In this document: one piece after another, positions 53,284 to 62,967 of the stretch
How the letters are laid out: the number at the start of each line of letters is the position of its first letter
Numbering within the stretch: the first letter of the stretch is position 1
Source of the DNA: Bacteroidota bacterium
Lineage (GTDB): Bacteria; Bacteroidota; JABWAT01
Direction of reading: 5' to 3'
Length of the DNA stretch: 64,000 nt
Assembly: GCA_023151185.1 (NCBI GenBank)
Contig: JAKLJL010000011.1
Coordinates: 57,581 to 121,580, forward strand
Made by a program: the position numbers and the translations under genes
Notes under the pieces: model-generated
Databases searched by the model: none
What the model was told of the DNA's origin: nothing
Seen by the model: only the letters and a program-made list of their open reading frames with translations

Positions 53284-54348
53284 ATGGAAAACTCAAGAAA
53301 AAAAGAACTGCTGAGAGAAAAAGTTCAGCATATCGACGTAACCCAGACCGATATGTCGGCCATGGTAGACCAAATGGCGCATATGGCTTTTCAGGCACGG
53401 AATATGGCCAATGCTGCTAAAATCACCAAAAAAATGGTTGATGAAAAAGACTGTGCAATTATCCTGACTCTGGCCGGATCGCTGGTTTCTGCCGGTCTGA
53501 AAAAGGTGATTGTTGACCTGATGGAACGCAACATGATCGATGCCATCGTTTCGACCGGTGCCAATATTGTGGATCAGGACTTTTTCGAGGCGCTTGGGTT
53601 CTCGCATTACAAAGGAACCCAGTTTCTGAATAATGACAATGAACTTCGTGAGTTGATGATTGACCGGATTTACGACACTTTTATCGATGAAGAAGACCTC
53701 AGGTACTGTGATGAAACCATGGAAAAAATTTCCAGCTCGCTCGAACCGAGAGCTTATTCTTCCCGCCAGTTTATTGTTGAAATGGGCAAATATCTGGTTG
53801 ACAATAAACTTGGTCAGGGTTCCATTGTCCGGACGGCCTATGAAAAGGGAATCCCGGTATTTGTTCCTGCCTTTTCAGACTGTTCTGCCGGGTTTGGTCT
53901 GGTCTCGCATCAGTGGAAAAACCCCGGTGCCCATGCCACCATTGATTCCGTCCGTGATTTCCGTGAACTGACTGTGATCAAGCTCCTCAACCCTTCTACC
54001 GGAATTTTTATGATGGGTGGCGGGGTTCCGAAAAACTTTGTTCAGGATATCGTCGTCTGCGCCGAAGTTTTGGGTTATGAGGCCGAAATGCATAAGTATG
54101 CCGTTCAGCTTACCGTAGCCGATGAACGTGACGGTGCTCTGTCCGGATCAACCCTGAAAGAAGCCTGTTCCTGGGGGAAAGTAGATATTGCCGACGAACA
54201 GATGGTCTTTGGTGAACTGACCACGACACTTCCGCTGATCGCCAATTATATGGTATTCCGCGGAAACTGGAAAAACCGGAAAGAAAACCGGTTCAATGAC
54301 CAGATCGACCGGTTTGTCATCCCGGTAGCAGAACATCAGGAAGCCTGA
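53284..54348 (+). CDS. deoxyhypusine synthase-like protein (possible polyamine synthase)
   Basis: 354 residues from the ATG at 53284 (GGAG upstream). It has the deoxyhypusine synthase fold: NAD-binding ILTLAGSLVSAGLK and VSTGANIVDQDF, FVPAFSDCSAGFGLV, GIFMMGGGVPKNF and the active-site lysine K299 in EACSWGKVD, equivalent to the lysine that forms the enzyme-butylamine intermediate. Bacteria lack eIF5A, and bacterial homologues have been linked to homospermidine or spermidine synthesis from NAD-dependent aminobutyl transfer. No other polyamine gene is adjacent, so the product is not settled. Confidence 0.9.
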   Translation: MENSRKKELLREKVQHIDVTQTDMSAMVDQMAHMAFQARNMANAAKITKKMVDEKDCAIILTLAGSLVSAGLKKVIVDLMERNMIDAIVSTGANIVDQDFFEALGFSHYKGTQFLNNDNELRELMIDRIYDTFIDEEDLRYCDETMEKISSSLEPRAYSSRQFIVEMGKYLVDNKLGQGSIVRTAYEKGIPVFVPAFSDCSAGFGLVSHQWKNPGAHATIDSVRDFRELTVIKLLNPSTGIFMMGGGVPKNFVQDIVVCAEVLGYEAEMHKYAVQLTVADERDGALSGSTLKEACSWGKVDIADEQMVFGELTTTLPLIANYMVFRGNWKNRKENRFNDQIDRFVIPVAEHQEA

Positions 54349-54357
54349 TTTATTTTT

Positions 54358-54384
54358 CGGATGGGTCCCCGGAACGGGGATCCG
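54358..54384 (+). terminator. GC-rich hairpin between the synthase and lipoprotein genes
   Basis: CGGAT / ATCCG and CCCCG / CGGGG pair with a 4-nt bulge and a GAA loop. No T tract follows; possible terminator or attenuator just before the next gene. Confidence 0.4.
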
Positions 54385-54388
54385 CCGG

Positions 54389-55321
54389 TTGTTTCAATCG
54401 CAGTCTGCAACTTTGTTTATTCCTTCTCTATCCGGGTCCATCAGTCTTGCCGCTCTGGTAATTCCGGCTATTCTGACCCTGTCCTGTGAGTCTGATTCTG
54501 ACCCGGGATCTGATGCAGTTAAGCTGACTCCGTCCGGGAAAATTACCTCTTCGCTCATTCCCGAGCCGTCGGGTATTGTTAAAAGCAGGACCTACCCCGG
54601 GGTGTACTGGGTGCACAATGACAAGGGAAATACTGCCCGGATTTTTGGTGTCCGACTGTCGGGTGAGCTGATTCAGCCGCCTGGACAGACCGGTTTCGAC
54701 GGGATCCAGGTTAAAAATGCAGACAATAAAGACTGGGAAGATATTACCTGTGATGACCAGGGGTATCTGTACATCGCCGACCTGGGAAATAAGGAAAGTG
54801 ACCGGCGGGATCTGGTCATTTACAAACTCAGGGAACCCGATCCGTTCACCGATTCATCGGTCAAACCCGAAGCAAAATATCCGGTGTACTACCCCGATCA
54901 GACTGCTTTCCCGGCGCCTTCCGGAAATTACAATTGTGAAAGCCTGTTCTGGTCAGACGGTTTTCTTTACGTTTTGACCAAGCACGATTCAGACGGAAAT
55001 ACCCGGCTTTACCGGCTGGATTCCCTGAAAACAGACCGCCCGAACGGACTTACCCTGTTGGGGACCTGGCCGGCCGGCGGAAAGGTAACCGGTGCTGAGG
55101 CCAGTCCCGACGGACAGAAACTGGCGGTTCTGACTTATAACGCCATCCGGATATATCAGAAACCAGAGCCCGGAAAACCCTGGCTGGACGGTTCCTTCAA
55201 ATCCCTCCGGCTGGTGGAAATGAAGTATGAGGGAATCTGCTTTTCAACCGGTGACACCCTGGTCGTTTCCAACGAGGAAGGCGATCAGTTTGCCGTCCCG
55301 GTTTCCGGTTTGAAGGACTAA
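54389..55321 (+). CDS. lipoprotein with propeller-like domain, paralogue 1
   Basis: 310 residues from a TTG; the exact start is uncertain because no strong ribosome site is visible. The signal peptide ends in lipobox LTLSC (Cys33). The mature part is a likely beta-propeller with PSGIVKSRTYPGVYWVHND, DWEDITCDDQGYLYIADLG, YNCESLFWSDGFLYVLTKH and GTDDTLVVSNE-like final blades. About half the residues match the next gene, so the two are a tandem duplication. Function unknown; an extracellular binding or hydrolase-like role is possible, but no catalytic residues are identified. Confidence 0.82.
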   Translation: MFQSQSATLFIPSLSGSISLAALVIPAILTLSCESDSDPGSDAVKLTPSGKITSSLIPEPSGIVKSRTYPGVYWVHNDKGNTARIFGVRLSGELIQPPGQTGFDGIQVKNADNKDWEDITCDDQGYLYIADLGNKESDRRDLVIYKLREPDPFTDSSVKPEAKYPVYYPDQTAFPAPSGNYNCESLFWSDGFLYVLTKHDSDGNTRLYRLDSLKTDRPNGLTLLGTWPAGGKVTGAEASPDGQKLAVLTYNAIRIYQKPEPGKPWLDGSFKSLRLVEMKYEGICFSTGDTLVVSNEEGDQFAVPVSGLKD

Positions 55322-55356
55322 ATCGTATATTCATCAATAAAAACAGTGAGGTTGCC

Positions 55357-56253
55357 TTGGTTCCGGATTTATTCGTTCTGATGATTTCATTTCTGTTTCT
55401 TTCCTGTGCCGGTGATACTGCCGGTCAGCAGGACAAAAACCGGGTTTCTCTACTCGAGTATGGCCGGGTAACCGCCAAAATGCTGGATGAATCTTCCGGG
55501 ATTATTAAAAGCAGACTTCACCAGAACACGTTCTGGATTCATAATGATTCAGGAGATGAAGCCCGGATTTTTGCAGTAACCCGCACCGGTGATCTGATCT
55601 CACCTGCCGGCGTCCAGAATTACCGGGGAATTTATGTTCCCGGTGCACAGAATGTTGACTGGGAGGATATTGCCTCGGATGATGCCGGACATTTGTTTCT
55701 TGAGGATATGGGGAACAATGCCAATAAGCGGAAAGATCTGACCATTTATAAAATCAAAGAACCCGATCCCGTCAAAGACACCACTGCAACTCTGGTTGAG
55801 AAATACGTGGTTTACTTCCCCGATCAGACCGAGTTCCCTCCCAAAAAGGACAATTTTGATACCGAGGCCATGTTTTGGACCGGTGGAAAACTGTATATTC
55901 TTACCAAACACCGGGCAGATACTTTCACCCGGCTGTTCCGCCTGGACTCCCTGAAAACAGACCGCCCCAACGGATTGACTTACCTTGGAACCTATAACAC
56001 CGGTGAGAAGGTTACTGCAGCAGATGTCACGGCAGACGGGAAACAGATTGCGGTCCTGACTTATAAAAGTGTCTGGCTGTTTACCCAAACCCAATCCTCG
56101 TCCCATTGGCTGGATGGCGAAGCCAGAATGCTCCCGATTTCGGCAATTCAGGATGAAGGGGTTTGTTTCGACACGCCCGATACTCTGGTGATTACGAATG
56201 AACAGCGCAGTATTTACCGGCTTCCCGTTGCCGACCTGAAACCGGTTCAGTAA
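55357..56253 (+). CDS. lipoprotein with propeller-like domain, paralogue 2
   Basis: 298 residues, TTG start with GTGAGG 5 nt upstream. Lipobox FLSC in VLMISFLFLSC. The mature domain follows the same blade order as the upstream paralogue: SSGIIKSRLHQNTFWIHND, DWEDIASDDAGHLFLEDMG, DTEAMFWTGGKLYILTKH and the shared SLKTDRPNGLT. It is 35 nt downstream and probably in one transcript with paralogue 1. The conserved acidic blocks (DWEDI, HNDxG) may bind metal or calcium; that is inference. Confidence 0.85.
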   Translation: MVPDLFVLMISFLFLSCAGDTAGQQDKNRVSLLEYGRVTAKMLDESSGIIKSRLHQNTFWIHNDSGDEARIFAVTRTGDLISPAGVQNYRGIYVPGAQNVDWEDIASDDAGHLFLEDMGNNANKRKDLTIYKIKEPDPVKDTTATLVEKYVVYFPDQTEFPPKKDNFDTEAMFWTGGKLYILTKHRADTFTRLFRLDSLKTDRPNGLTYLGTYNTGEKVTAADVTADGKQIAVLTYKSVWLFTQTQSSSHWLDGEARMLPISAIQDEGVCFDTPDTLVITNEQRSIYRLPVADLKPVQ

Positions 56254-56309
56254 CTTTTCACCTTTCGGACAGGCCGGGACTCACCCTGCCTGATCCTGCC
56301 GGACCCCCT

Positions 56310-57071
56310 TTGGATCTCTTTTTTCTTCCCCCTGCCGAAATTCTGATTGTACTTGGTCTGGTTGCCCTGGTTGCCGGTTATTTCGATGCCATGGCCGGCG
56401 GTTCCGGACTTTTGACTTTACCGGCTCTTCTTCTTGCCGGACTTCCTGCCCAACTGGCCCTGGGAACCAATAAACTGCAGTCCAACTTTGGCAGCATGAC
56501 TTCTTCGGTCGTTTACTGGCGGCATGGCCTGGTTTACCCGAAAACCCGCCGGTGGATGTTCCCGTTGGCCTTTGTTTCCTCCTTTGCCGGCTGCTATACG
56601 GTTCTTCACATTCCACCGGTTGATATGAGCCGGATTATCGCCGGTGCACTGGTTCTGATTGCTGCCTATTTCCTCTTCCACAAAGACCGGGAGGAAAAGG
56701 AAACTGAACCCCGGTGGTCCCTTGCCGGACTTCTGCTGGGCCCTGTTCTGGTTGGGTTTTATGATGGGTTTCTGGGGCCGGGTACCGGTTCCTTTCTGAT
56801 TTTTATCATGCTCCATTTTTTTAAAATGGACTACATTCATTCAGCAGCAAACGGCAAATTTGTAAATTGGGGCTCCAACCTGGGCGCTTTGGCAGGGTAT
56901 TTTCTGTTCGGAAAAGTCCTGATTTTTCTGGGGCTGATCATGGGAGTCTGCATGTTTGCCGGTGCACGGATGGGGTCCTGGACCGCCATCCGTCATGGCA
57001 GCCGGATCATAAAACCGCTGGTGGTAACCGTCTCTCTGCTGATGGTCCTGAAATTGCTTCTGCAGAATTGA
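56310..57071 (+). CDS. TauE/SafE-family membrane permease
   Basis: 253 residues, about eight membrane helices, TTG start at 56310. Family blocks are AGYFDAMAGGSGLLTLPALL, LALGTNKLQSNFGSM and GFYDGFLGPGTGSFLI. TauE/SafE proteins export sulfite, sulfoacetate or related organic anions. No sulfonate catabolic genes are adjacent; the sulfur-relay cluster at 43-45 kb is 11 kb away. Substrate unknown. Confidence 0.93.
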   Translation: MDLFFLPPAEILIVLGLVALVAGYFDAMAGGSGLLTLPALLLAGLPAQLALGTNKLQSNFGSMTSSVVYWRHGLVYPKTRRWMFPLAFVSSFAGCYTVLHIPPVDMSRIIAGALVLIAAYFLFHKDREEKETEPRWSLAGLLLGPVLVGFYDGFLGPGTGSFLIFIMLHFFKMDYIHSAANGKFVNWGSNLGALAGYFLFGKVLIFLGLIMGVCMFAGARMGSWTAIRHGSRIIKPLVVTVSLLMVLKLLLQN

Positions 57072-57130
57072 ATAAAGCCGGGAAATTAAATATCTTACCT
57101 GTTGCTTTCGTATCAATTTTCAGGTGAACC

Positions 57131-57556
57131 TTGCAAAAACTGACACCCCGTGAAATCATCCCCCACGTTGTACGGCTGGATGAAGATCTGATGGAATCTC
57201 TTCAGTCATTTGCCTCAGCCAATGGTCTGTTCGCCGGCCGGTTTTCTGGCACCGGGTTACTGAAAACCGCTGCACTTGGTTTTTTTAATCAGGTAGATAA
57301 AGAACTGACCACCCTGAAAATGAATAAAATGGTCGAACTGGTCAGCATCAAGGGCGATATATCCGAGAAGAACGGCGTTCCGGTCATTTCCGGAAAAATC
57401 ATCGTTGCTGATCAGGACCGGAAACTTTCCGGAGGCGCTCTTCAGCCCGGTTCGAAAGTGTTTACTGCCGAGATTTTTATTGAAGTTTTTGATGGCGGAC
57501 CGCTGAAACGGAGTTTTGACCCCAGTACCGGACTCTCTGTCTGGTCTGAAGAATAA
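57131..57556 (+). CDS. PPC (DUF296) domain protein
   Basis: 141 residues; TTG start with AGGTGA 3 nt upstream. The PPC/DUF296 domain is recognisable from EDLMESLQSFASANGLFAG, then SGTGLLKTAALGFF and the end GSKVFTAEIFIEVFDGGPLK. Plant members have AT-hooks; this single-domain bacterial form does not, and DNA binding is not established. It ends 11 nt before the aldehyde dehydrogenase start, so they are probably co-expressed. Confidence 0.88.
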   Translation: MQKLTPREIIPHVVRLDEDLMESLQSFASANGLFAGRFSGTGLLKTAALGFFNQVDKELTTLKMNKMVELVSIKGDISEKNGVPVISGKIIVADQDRKLSGGALQPGSKVFTAEIFIEVFDGGPLKRSFDPSTGLSVWSEE

Positions 57557-57567
57557 GGAACCCTTTT

Positions 57568-59274
57568 ATGGAACTCAGTGCCGATCTGAAATCCATCCAG
57601 CAGGCCAGAGATTTTCTGGAACAGGCGCACAGCGCCCAAAAGCAGTTTAAGGAATTCACCCAGGACCAGGTTGACCGGATTGTAAAGTCCATGGCCGAAG
57701 CCGGGGAAGCCGCCGCCGACCGGCTTGCAAAACTGGCGGTTGAAAATACCGGAATGGGCCGGTATGAAGATAAAATTCAAAAAAATCTGTTCGCCACGCG
57801 GGCCGTTTATCAGTCAGTTAAAGATCTTAAAACCGTCGGCATCACCCACAAATCAGCGGACGGGAAAGTCTGGGAAATTGCAGAACCGATGGGTGTTATC
57901 GCAGCCCTGATTCCTACCACCAACCCGACATCAACGGCCATGTACAAGGCCATTATCGCCCTGAAATCCAGAAATTCAATTGTTATGGCCCCGCATCCGA
58001 GAGCCATTGCCTGTACACTTGAAGCCGTTAAGGTTGTTAGGGATGCTGCCGAAAAAGCCGGGGCTCCCAAAGGACTGATTCAGTGCATGACTGAAGTTTC
58101 CATTACCGGAACTGAAGAACTGATGAAGCATAAGCTGACCAACGTCATTCTGGCAACCGGGTCAAGTGCCATGGTCAGGGCCGCACAATCGACGGGGAAA
58201 CCGGCGTATGGTGTCGGATCGGGGAACGTTCCGACTTATGTTGACCGGACGGCAACTCTGGATAAAGCCATCCGGGATATTATTGCCAGTTGCTCATTTG
58301 ATTACGGTACTCTTTGCTCGACGGAACGGTCTATTGTTGTCGATGCACCGGTTAAAGAAAAAGTCCTGTCGCTGTTTAAACATTACGGGGCTGCTTTCCT
58401 TAGTGAGGAAGAAACCCGGAAACTGGAAAAATATGCGGTTCCCGGCGGAAAGCTGAATGCTGATATTGTGGGACAACCGGCGGTGAAAATTGCCCGTGCA
58501 GCCGGAATTCAGGTTCCGGATACAACCCGGGTTCTGGTTGCTGAAATTAAAAAAGTGGGTAAGGAAGACCCGCTTTCAATGGAAACCCTGTCACCGATTC
58601 TGTCGTTCTACACGGTAAACGGCTGGCAGGAGGGATGTGAACGCTGTATGCAGATCCTGAATTTTGGCGGGATCGGGCACACCATGTCGCTTCACGCCAC
58701 CGACGAAAAAGTCATCACTGAATTTGCTCTTAAAAAACCGGCAATGCGGATTGTCGTCAACTCAACTTCCTCGTTGGGTGCCGTCGGGTTTACAACCAAT
58801 CTTCCCCCTGCCCTGACTCTCGGCTGCGGAACCTGGGGCGGAAGCATTACGGCAGACAATATCACCCCGGTTCATTTACTGAATATCAAACGGGTGGCGT
58901 TTGAAGCCCGTGAGTTTATTCCGGATTGGGTGAAACCTGGCAAATCACCCTCGCCTGCCGGACCGGAGCCAAAGTCGGGCAAGGTGAAGGACCGGGAACC
59001 GTATCTGAAGCCGTACCGGCCGAAAACCTGGCAGGAAACCCGGAAAACCAAACCGTCCGAACCGGCAGCAGCACCGGATGCGGCCCCGGCCGGTAAGTCC
59101 TGGATGACTGAAATTGAAGACCGGATCAGGCAGAAGGCCGGGAACAGCCATCCGGAAGAAAAAAAACAACCGGCAGTTCAGCCTGCTGCACCCGGTAAAA
59201 AAACTGAACCGGCACCCGTGACCCTGTCAGACAGTGCCATCAATGACCTGATTACCAGATTTTCAAAATCCTGA
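57568..59274 (+). CDS. CoA-acylating aldehyde dehydrogenase with C-terminal encapsulation-peptide-like tail
   Basis: Converts an aldehyde (acetaldehyde or propionaldehyde type) + CoA + NAD+ to acyl-CoA. Residues 1-450 align with EutE/PduP/AdhE-type enzymes: AEPMGVIAALIPTTNPTSTA, MAPHPRA, and catalytic C250 in YGTLCSTERS, then GKEDPLSMETLSPILSFY and GCGTWGGSITADNITP. Residues 455-568 are an extra tail: Pro/Ala/Lys-rich linkers and two amphipathic helices (SWMTEIEDRIRQKAG, 511-525; SDSAINDLITRFSKS, 554-568). Short helices after a Pro-rich linker are how microcompartment cargo is targeted. No shell-protein gene is in this window. AAGGA precedes the ATG. Confidence 0.9.
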   Translation: MELSADLKSIQQARDFLEQAHSAQKQFKEFTQDQVDRIVKSMAEAGEAAADRLAKLAVENTGMGRYEDKIQKNLFATRAVYQSVKDLKTVGITHKSADGKVWEIAEPMGVIAALIPTTNPTSTAMYKAIIALKSRNSIVMAPHPRAIACTLEAVKVVRDAAEKAGAPKGLIQCMTEVSITGTEELMKHKLTNVILATGSSAMVRAAQSTGKPAYGVGSGNVPTYVDRTATLDKAIRDIIASCSFDYGTLCSTERSIVVDAPVKEKVLSLFKHYGAAFLSEEETRKLEKYAVPGGKLNADIVGQPAVKIARAAGIQVPDTTRVLVAEIKKVGKEDPLSMETLSPILSFYTVNGWQEGCERCMQILNFGGIGHTMSLHATDEKVITEFALKKPAMRIVVNSTSSLGAVGFTTNLPPALTLGCGTWGGSITADNITPVHLLNIKRVAFEAREFIPDWVKPGKSPSPAGPEPKSGKVKDREPYLKPYRPKTWQETRKTKPSEPAAAPDAAPAGKSWMTEIEDRIRQKAGNSHPEEKKQPAVQPAAPGKKTEPAPVTLSDSAINDLITRFSKS

Positions 59275-59303
59275 CCAGATTCTGACCCAACCATGAGGAT
59301 CCG

Positions 59304-60281
59304 ATGAAAGCAATTATCCCCGTCGCCGGGATGGGAAGCCGGTTACGGCCCCACACTTACACCCTTCCGAAAGTGATGCTGTCCGTTGCCGGGAAACCGA
59401 TCATCGGCCATATTTTCGATAAACTCATCGAAGACGGCATTACTGAAGCCACCGTCATCATCGGGTACATGGGTGATGTAATTGAAAAATACCTCAGAAG
59501 TCACTATTCTATCCCCATTGATTTTGTTGAACAGCCCGAACTGCTGGGACTGGGTCACTCCATCTGGGTTGCCCAGCGGACGTTCAGCGATACGGAACCG
59601 GTCTTTATCATTCTCGGGGACACCATTTTCGATGTTGACCTGAAAAAAGTATTTGGTTCCGGTTCTTCTTCACTCGGGGTGAAATACGTTGAAGATCCCC
59701 GCCGGTTCGGTGTGGCCGAGGTTGAAAACGGAATCATCAGGAGGCTAATCGAAAAACCGGAGCATCCAACGTCTCATCTGGCCATGGTCGGATTGTATTA
59801 CATCACCCAGCCGGGGCTTTTAAAGGAGTCCCTGAACTATCTGGTTGATCATAACATCCGTACCAAAAACGAATATCAGCTCACCGATGCCCTTCAGAGA
59901 ATGATTGAACACGGGCATCAGTTTACGACCTTCAACGTCGAAGGCTGGTATGACTGCGGAAAGCCTGAAACTCTGCTGTCGACCAACCAGGTTCTGCTGA
60001 GTATGAAGGCAGAAAAGGCAGATGTCCCCGGGGCAGTGGTGATTCCGCCGGTGTTCATCCATCCGACGGCAAAAATTACCCACTCTGTCATCGGGCCGAA
60101 TACCTCGATCGGGGAAAATGCCGTCATTAAAAATTCGGTGATCAAAAACAGCATTATCGGGTCAGAAGCCCGGGTCGAAACGTCGCTTCTCGAAGAATCC
60201 ATTGTCGGGAACGGTGCCCTGATTGCCGGAAGGGCACGCCGGGTCAATGTGGGCGATATGACCGAACTTGATTTCAAATAA
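59304..60281 (+). CDS. sugar-1-phosphate nucleotidyltransferase with left-handed beta-helix tail
   Basis: 325 residues. The N-terminal Rossmann nucleotidyltransferase has the signature [20 protein letters not shown] with the NTP-binding G-x-G-x-R and later [11 protein letters not shown] (metal Asp) and [10 protein letters not shown]. From about residue 245 hexapeptide repeats follow ([33 protein letters not shown]). It resembles glucose-1-phosphate thymidylyl/uridylyltransferases. The exact sugar and nucleotide cannot be fixed. GAGGA precedes the ATG; it starts 29 nt after the dehydrogenase. Confidence 0.9.
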   Translation: MKAIIPVAGMGSRLRPHTYTLPKVMLSVAGKPIIGHIFDKLIEDGITEATVIIGYMGDVIEKYLRSHYSIPIDFVEQPELLGLGHSIWVAQRTFSDTEPVFIILGDTIFDVDLKKVFGSGSSSLGVKYVEDPRRFGVAEVENGIIRRLIEKPEHPTSHLAMVGLYYITQPGLLKESLNYLVDHNIRTKNEYQLTDALQRMIEHGHQFTTFNVEGWYDCGKPETLLSTNQVLLSMKAEKADVPGAVVIPPVFIHPTAKITHSVIGPNTSIGENAVIKNSVIKNSIIGSEARVETSLLEESIVGNGALIAGRARRVNVGDMTELDFK

Positions 60282-60301
60282 ACAAAACGGAGCAACTTAC
60301 A

Positions 60302-61444
60302 ATGTCTTTTCTCTTTACATCGGAATCGGTCTCTGAAGGCCATCCGGATAAGGTGGCAGATCAGATTTCTGATGCCATTCTTGATGAAATGCTCAAAGGC
60401 GATCCTACTTCACGGGTCGCTGTTGAAACGATGGTGACTACCGGCCTGGTCGTTATTGCCGGCGAAGTCACCACAAAAACCTATGTCGACTTTCAGGATG
60501 TCGTCAGAAAAACCATTAAACGGATCGGGTATACCAAGTCTGAGTATAAGTTCGAAGCAGATTCCTGCGGGATTCTGAATGCTATTCACCAGCAGTCTCC
60601 CGATATTTCACAAGGGGTTGATACCGGCGGTGCAGGAGATCAGGGAATGATGTTCGGTTATGCCTGCGATGAGACCGAAAGTTACATGCCGGCTCCGATT
60701 TATTATGCCCACAAACTGGTGGAACGTCTGGCCTTCATCCGGAAAAATGAAGCGATCATGAATTACCTCCGTCCGGATTCGAAATCACAGGTAACCGTCG
60801 AGTATACCGAGCGGGGCAAAATCAAACGGGTTCATACCGTGGTGATCTCGACCCAGCATGACGGAGATGTGAATCAGACCCAGATCAAGGAAGATGTAAT
60901 CAAACACGTCATCCAGCAGGTCATTCCGGCTCAGTACCTTGACGACAAAACCATTTATCACGTCAATCCGACCGGCCGGTTCGAAATCGGCGGACCACAC
61001 GGTGATTCCGGTCTGACCGGGCGAAAAATTATTGTGGATACCTACGGTGGACGGGCTGCCCACGGCGGCGGTGCCTTCTCTGGAAAAGATCCAACAAAGG
61101 TTGACCGTTCTGCAGCTTATGCAGCCCGGCATATTGCGAAAAACGTTGTTGCTGCTGGTCTGGCGAAAGAGTGTCAGGTTCAGGTTGCTTACGCCATTGG
61201 AGTTGCCCAGCCGGTTTCTATTCTGGTTGAGACCTTTGGAACAGCAACGGTTCCCGAAGAAAAAATCTCGAAGGCAGTTATGGACGTGTTTGATATGACC
61301 CCCAAGGGAATTATTGAACGCCTGGATCTGAGAAAACCCAAGTATCTGAAAACGGCCGCATACGGTCACTTCGGCCGTTCAGGTGATGAATTTACCTGGG
61401 AAAAACTGGACTTCGTCGATAAACTGAAAGCCGCTGTAAAATAA
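60302..61444 (+). CDS. metK: S-adenosylmethionine synthetase
   Basis: Makes S-adenosylmethionine from methionine and ATP. 380 residues, normal length. Signature residues are [19 protein letters not shown] at the start, [16 protein letters not shown] (ATP binding) and [19 protein letters not shown] (phosphate-binding loop). GGAG stands 9 nt before the ATG. It is followed after 187 nt by ahcY, which recycles the product of SAM-dependent methylation, so the two form the methyl-cycle pair. Confidence 0.98.
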   Translation: MSFLFTSESVSEGHPDKVADQISDAILDEMLKGDPTSRVAVETMVTTGLVVIAGEVTTKTYVDFQDVVRKTIKRIGYTKSEYKFEADSCGILNAIHQQSPDISQGVDTGGAGDQGMMFGYACDETESYMPAPIYYAHKLVERLAFIRKNEAIMNYLRPDSKSQVTVEYTERGKIKRVHTVVISTQHDGDVNQTQIKEDVIKHVIQQVIPAQYLDDKTIYHVNPTGRFEIGGPHGDSGLTGRKIIVDTYGGRAAHGGGAFSGKDPTKVDRSAAYAARHIAKNVVAAGLAKECQVQVAYAIGVAQPVSILVETFGTATVPEEKISKAVMDVFDMTPKGIIERLDLRKPKYLKTAAYGHFGRSGDEFTWEKLDFVDKLKAAVK

Positions 61445-61502
61445 AACCGGAACCTGGCGGGAAGGAACGCCTGTTTAATCGGGTAATTGTGGAAACCGGG
61501 GT

Positions 61503-61599
61503 AAGGGGGAAGATCTAAAAACCTCCCCTTCATCCTCTCCTCAAAAAAGGAGGGGCAATTTGCACACCCCCCTTTCCGGCCAGCAGAGAGAATTCTCTG
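61503..61599 (+). other. G/C-rich foldable spacer between metK and ahcY
   Basis: Three mutually competing helices can form: AAGGGG (61503) with CCCCTT (61525); CCTCTCCT (61534) with AGGAGGGG (61548); and AAAGGAGGGG (61546) with CCCCCCTTT (61567). A 12-bp palindrome AGAGAATTCTCT lies at 61587-61598. The CCTCTCCT...AGGAGGGG part resembles short C/G-rich palindromic repeats scattered in some Bacteroidota genomes. It could be such a repeat or a leader controlling ahcY. Confidence 0.4.
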
Positions 61600-61631
61600 T
61601 TCGGCAAGTTTAAAATCAACAAGGAAAAAAC

Positions 61632-62948
61632 ATGTTAGCAACCGATGTAAAAAAACTGCCCTACAAAGTGAAGGACATTTCACTGGCAGAGTGGGGAAGA
61701 AAAGAAATTGAACTGGCCGAAGCAGAAATGCCCGGCCTCATGGCCCTGCGTGCAGAATATGGTGCATCCAAACCGTTAAAAGGTGCCCGGATTGCCGGAT
61801 GCCTTCACATGACAATCCAGACCGCTGTTCTGATCGAGACACTGGTTGAACTGGGTGCCGATGTAACCTGGTCATCCTGCAACATTTTCTCGACACAGGA
61901 TCATGCTGCTGCCGCCATTGCTGCTGCCGGAATCCCGGTTTATGCCTGGAAAGGGATGAATGCCGAAGAATTTGACTGGTGCATCGAACAGACTCTGTTT
62001 TTCCCGGACGGACAGCCTCTGAATATGATCCTGGATGATGGCGGCGACCTGACCAATATGGTTCTGGATAAGTTTCCGGAACTTGCTGCCGGGATCCGCG
62101 GGCTGTCTGAAGAGACAACCACCGGCGTTCACCGGTTGTATGACCGGGTGAAAAACGGAACGCTGCTGATGCCTGCCATCAACGTGAATGATTCGGTTAC
62201 CAAATCGAAATTTGACAATAAGTATGGATGCCGGGAATCACTGGTTGATGCCATCCGCCGTGCAACCGATCTGATGCTGGCCGGAAAAGTTGCTGTCGTT
62301 GCCGGCTTCGGCGATGTGGGCAAGGGTTCAGCCGAATCGCTGCGCCATGCGGGAGTCCGGGTGATTGTGACCGAGATTGATCCGATTTGCGCCCTTCAGG
62401 CTGCAATGGAAGGGTTTGAAGTTAAAACCATGGATTCAGCCGTTCCGGAAGCAGACATTATTGTCACTGCAACCGGGAATAAGGACATCGTAAAGCCGCG
62501 GCATTTCGAGAAAATGAAGGACAAAGCTGTTGTCTGCAATATCGGGCACTTCGATATCGAAATTGACATGGACTGGCTGAACACCAAATCGGGTGCCAAA
62601 AAGGTTGAAATCAAGCCTCAGGTAGATAAATACACCCTGCCTAACGGACGGGATGTAATCGTACTTGCCGAAGGCAGGCTCGTCAATCTGGGCTGTGCAA
62701 CCGGACACCCTTCTTTCGTGATGTCGAATTCATTTACCAATCAGACCCTTGCACAGATTGAACTCTGGCTGCATTCTGACCGGTATGAAAACAAGGTTTA
62801 CACCCTGCCGAAGCACCTGGATGAAAAAGTAGCCCGTCTTCACCTGGCCAAACTGGGTGCCGAACTTGAAACCCTGTCGAAAGATCAGGCCGACTACATC
62901 GGTGTTACCGTAGACGGACCTTTCAAGCCGGACTATTACCGGTACTGA
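61632..62948 (+). CDS. ahcY: S-adenosylhomocysteine hydrolase
   Basis: Splits S-adenosylhomocysteine to adenosine and homocysteine with tightly bound NAD+. 438 residues. Family blocks are [58 protein letters not shown]-binding [14 protein letters not shown] and the C-terminal ending FKPDYYRY that reaches the partner subunit's NAD site. AAGGA is 7 nt upstream of the ATG. Confidence 0.98.
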   Translation: MLATDVKKLPYKVKDISLAEWGRKEIELAEAEMPGLMALRAEYGASKPLKGARIAGCLHMTIQTAVLIETLVELGADVTWSSCNIFSTQDHAAAAIAAAGIPVYAWKGMNAEEFDWCIEQTLFFPDGQPLNMILDDGGDLTNMVLDKFPELAAGIRGLSEETTTGVHRLYDRVKNGTLLMPAINVNDSVTKSKFDNKYGCRESLVDAIRRATDLMLAGKVAVVAGFGDVGKGSAESLRHAGVRVIVTEIDPICALQAAMEGFEVKTMDSAVPEADIIVTATGNKDIVKPRHFEKMKDKAVVCNIGHFDIEIDMDWLNTKSGAKKVEIKPQVDKYTLPNGRDVIVLAEGRLVNLGCATGHPSFVMSNSFTNQTLAQIELWLHSDRYENKVYTLPKHLDEKVARLHLAKLGAELETLSKDQADYIGVTVDGPFKPDYYRY

Positions 62949-62967
62949 GTTCAGTCTTCCCTGAAGC

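Noticed and set aside
57568..59274. Complete microcompartment locus
   Set aside because: Only the cargo-like enzyme is present; no BMC shell protein, phosphotransacylase or diol/ethanolamine gene was found in the window.
60282..60301. SAM riboswitch before metK
   Set aside because: Only 20 nt separate metK from the preceding gene, enough for a ribosome site but not for a riboswitch.
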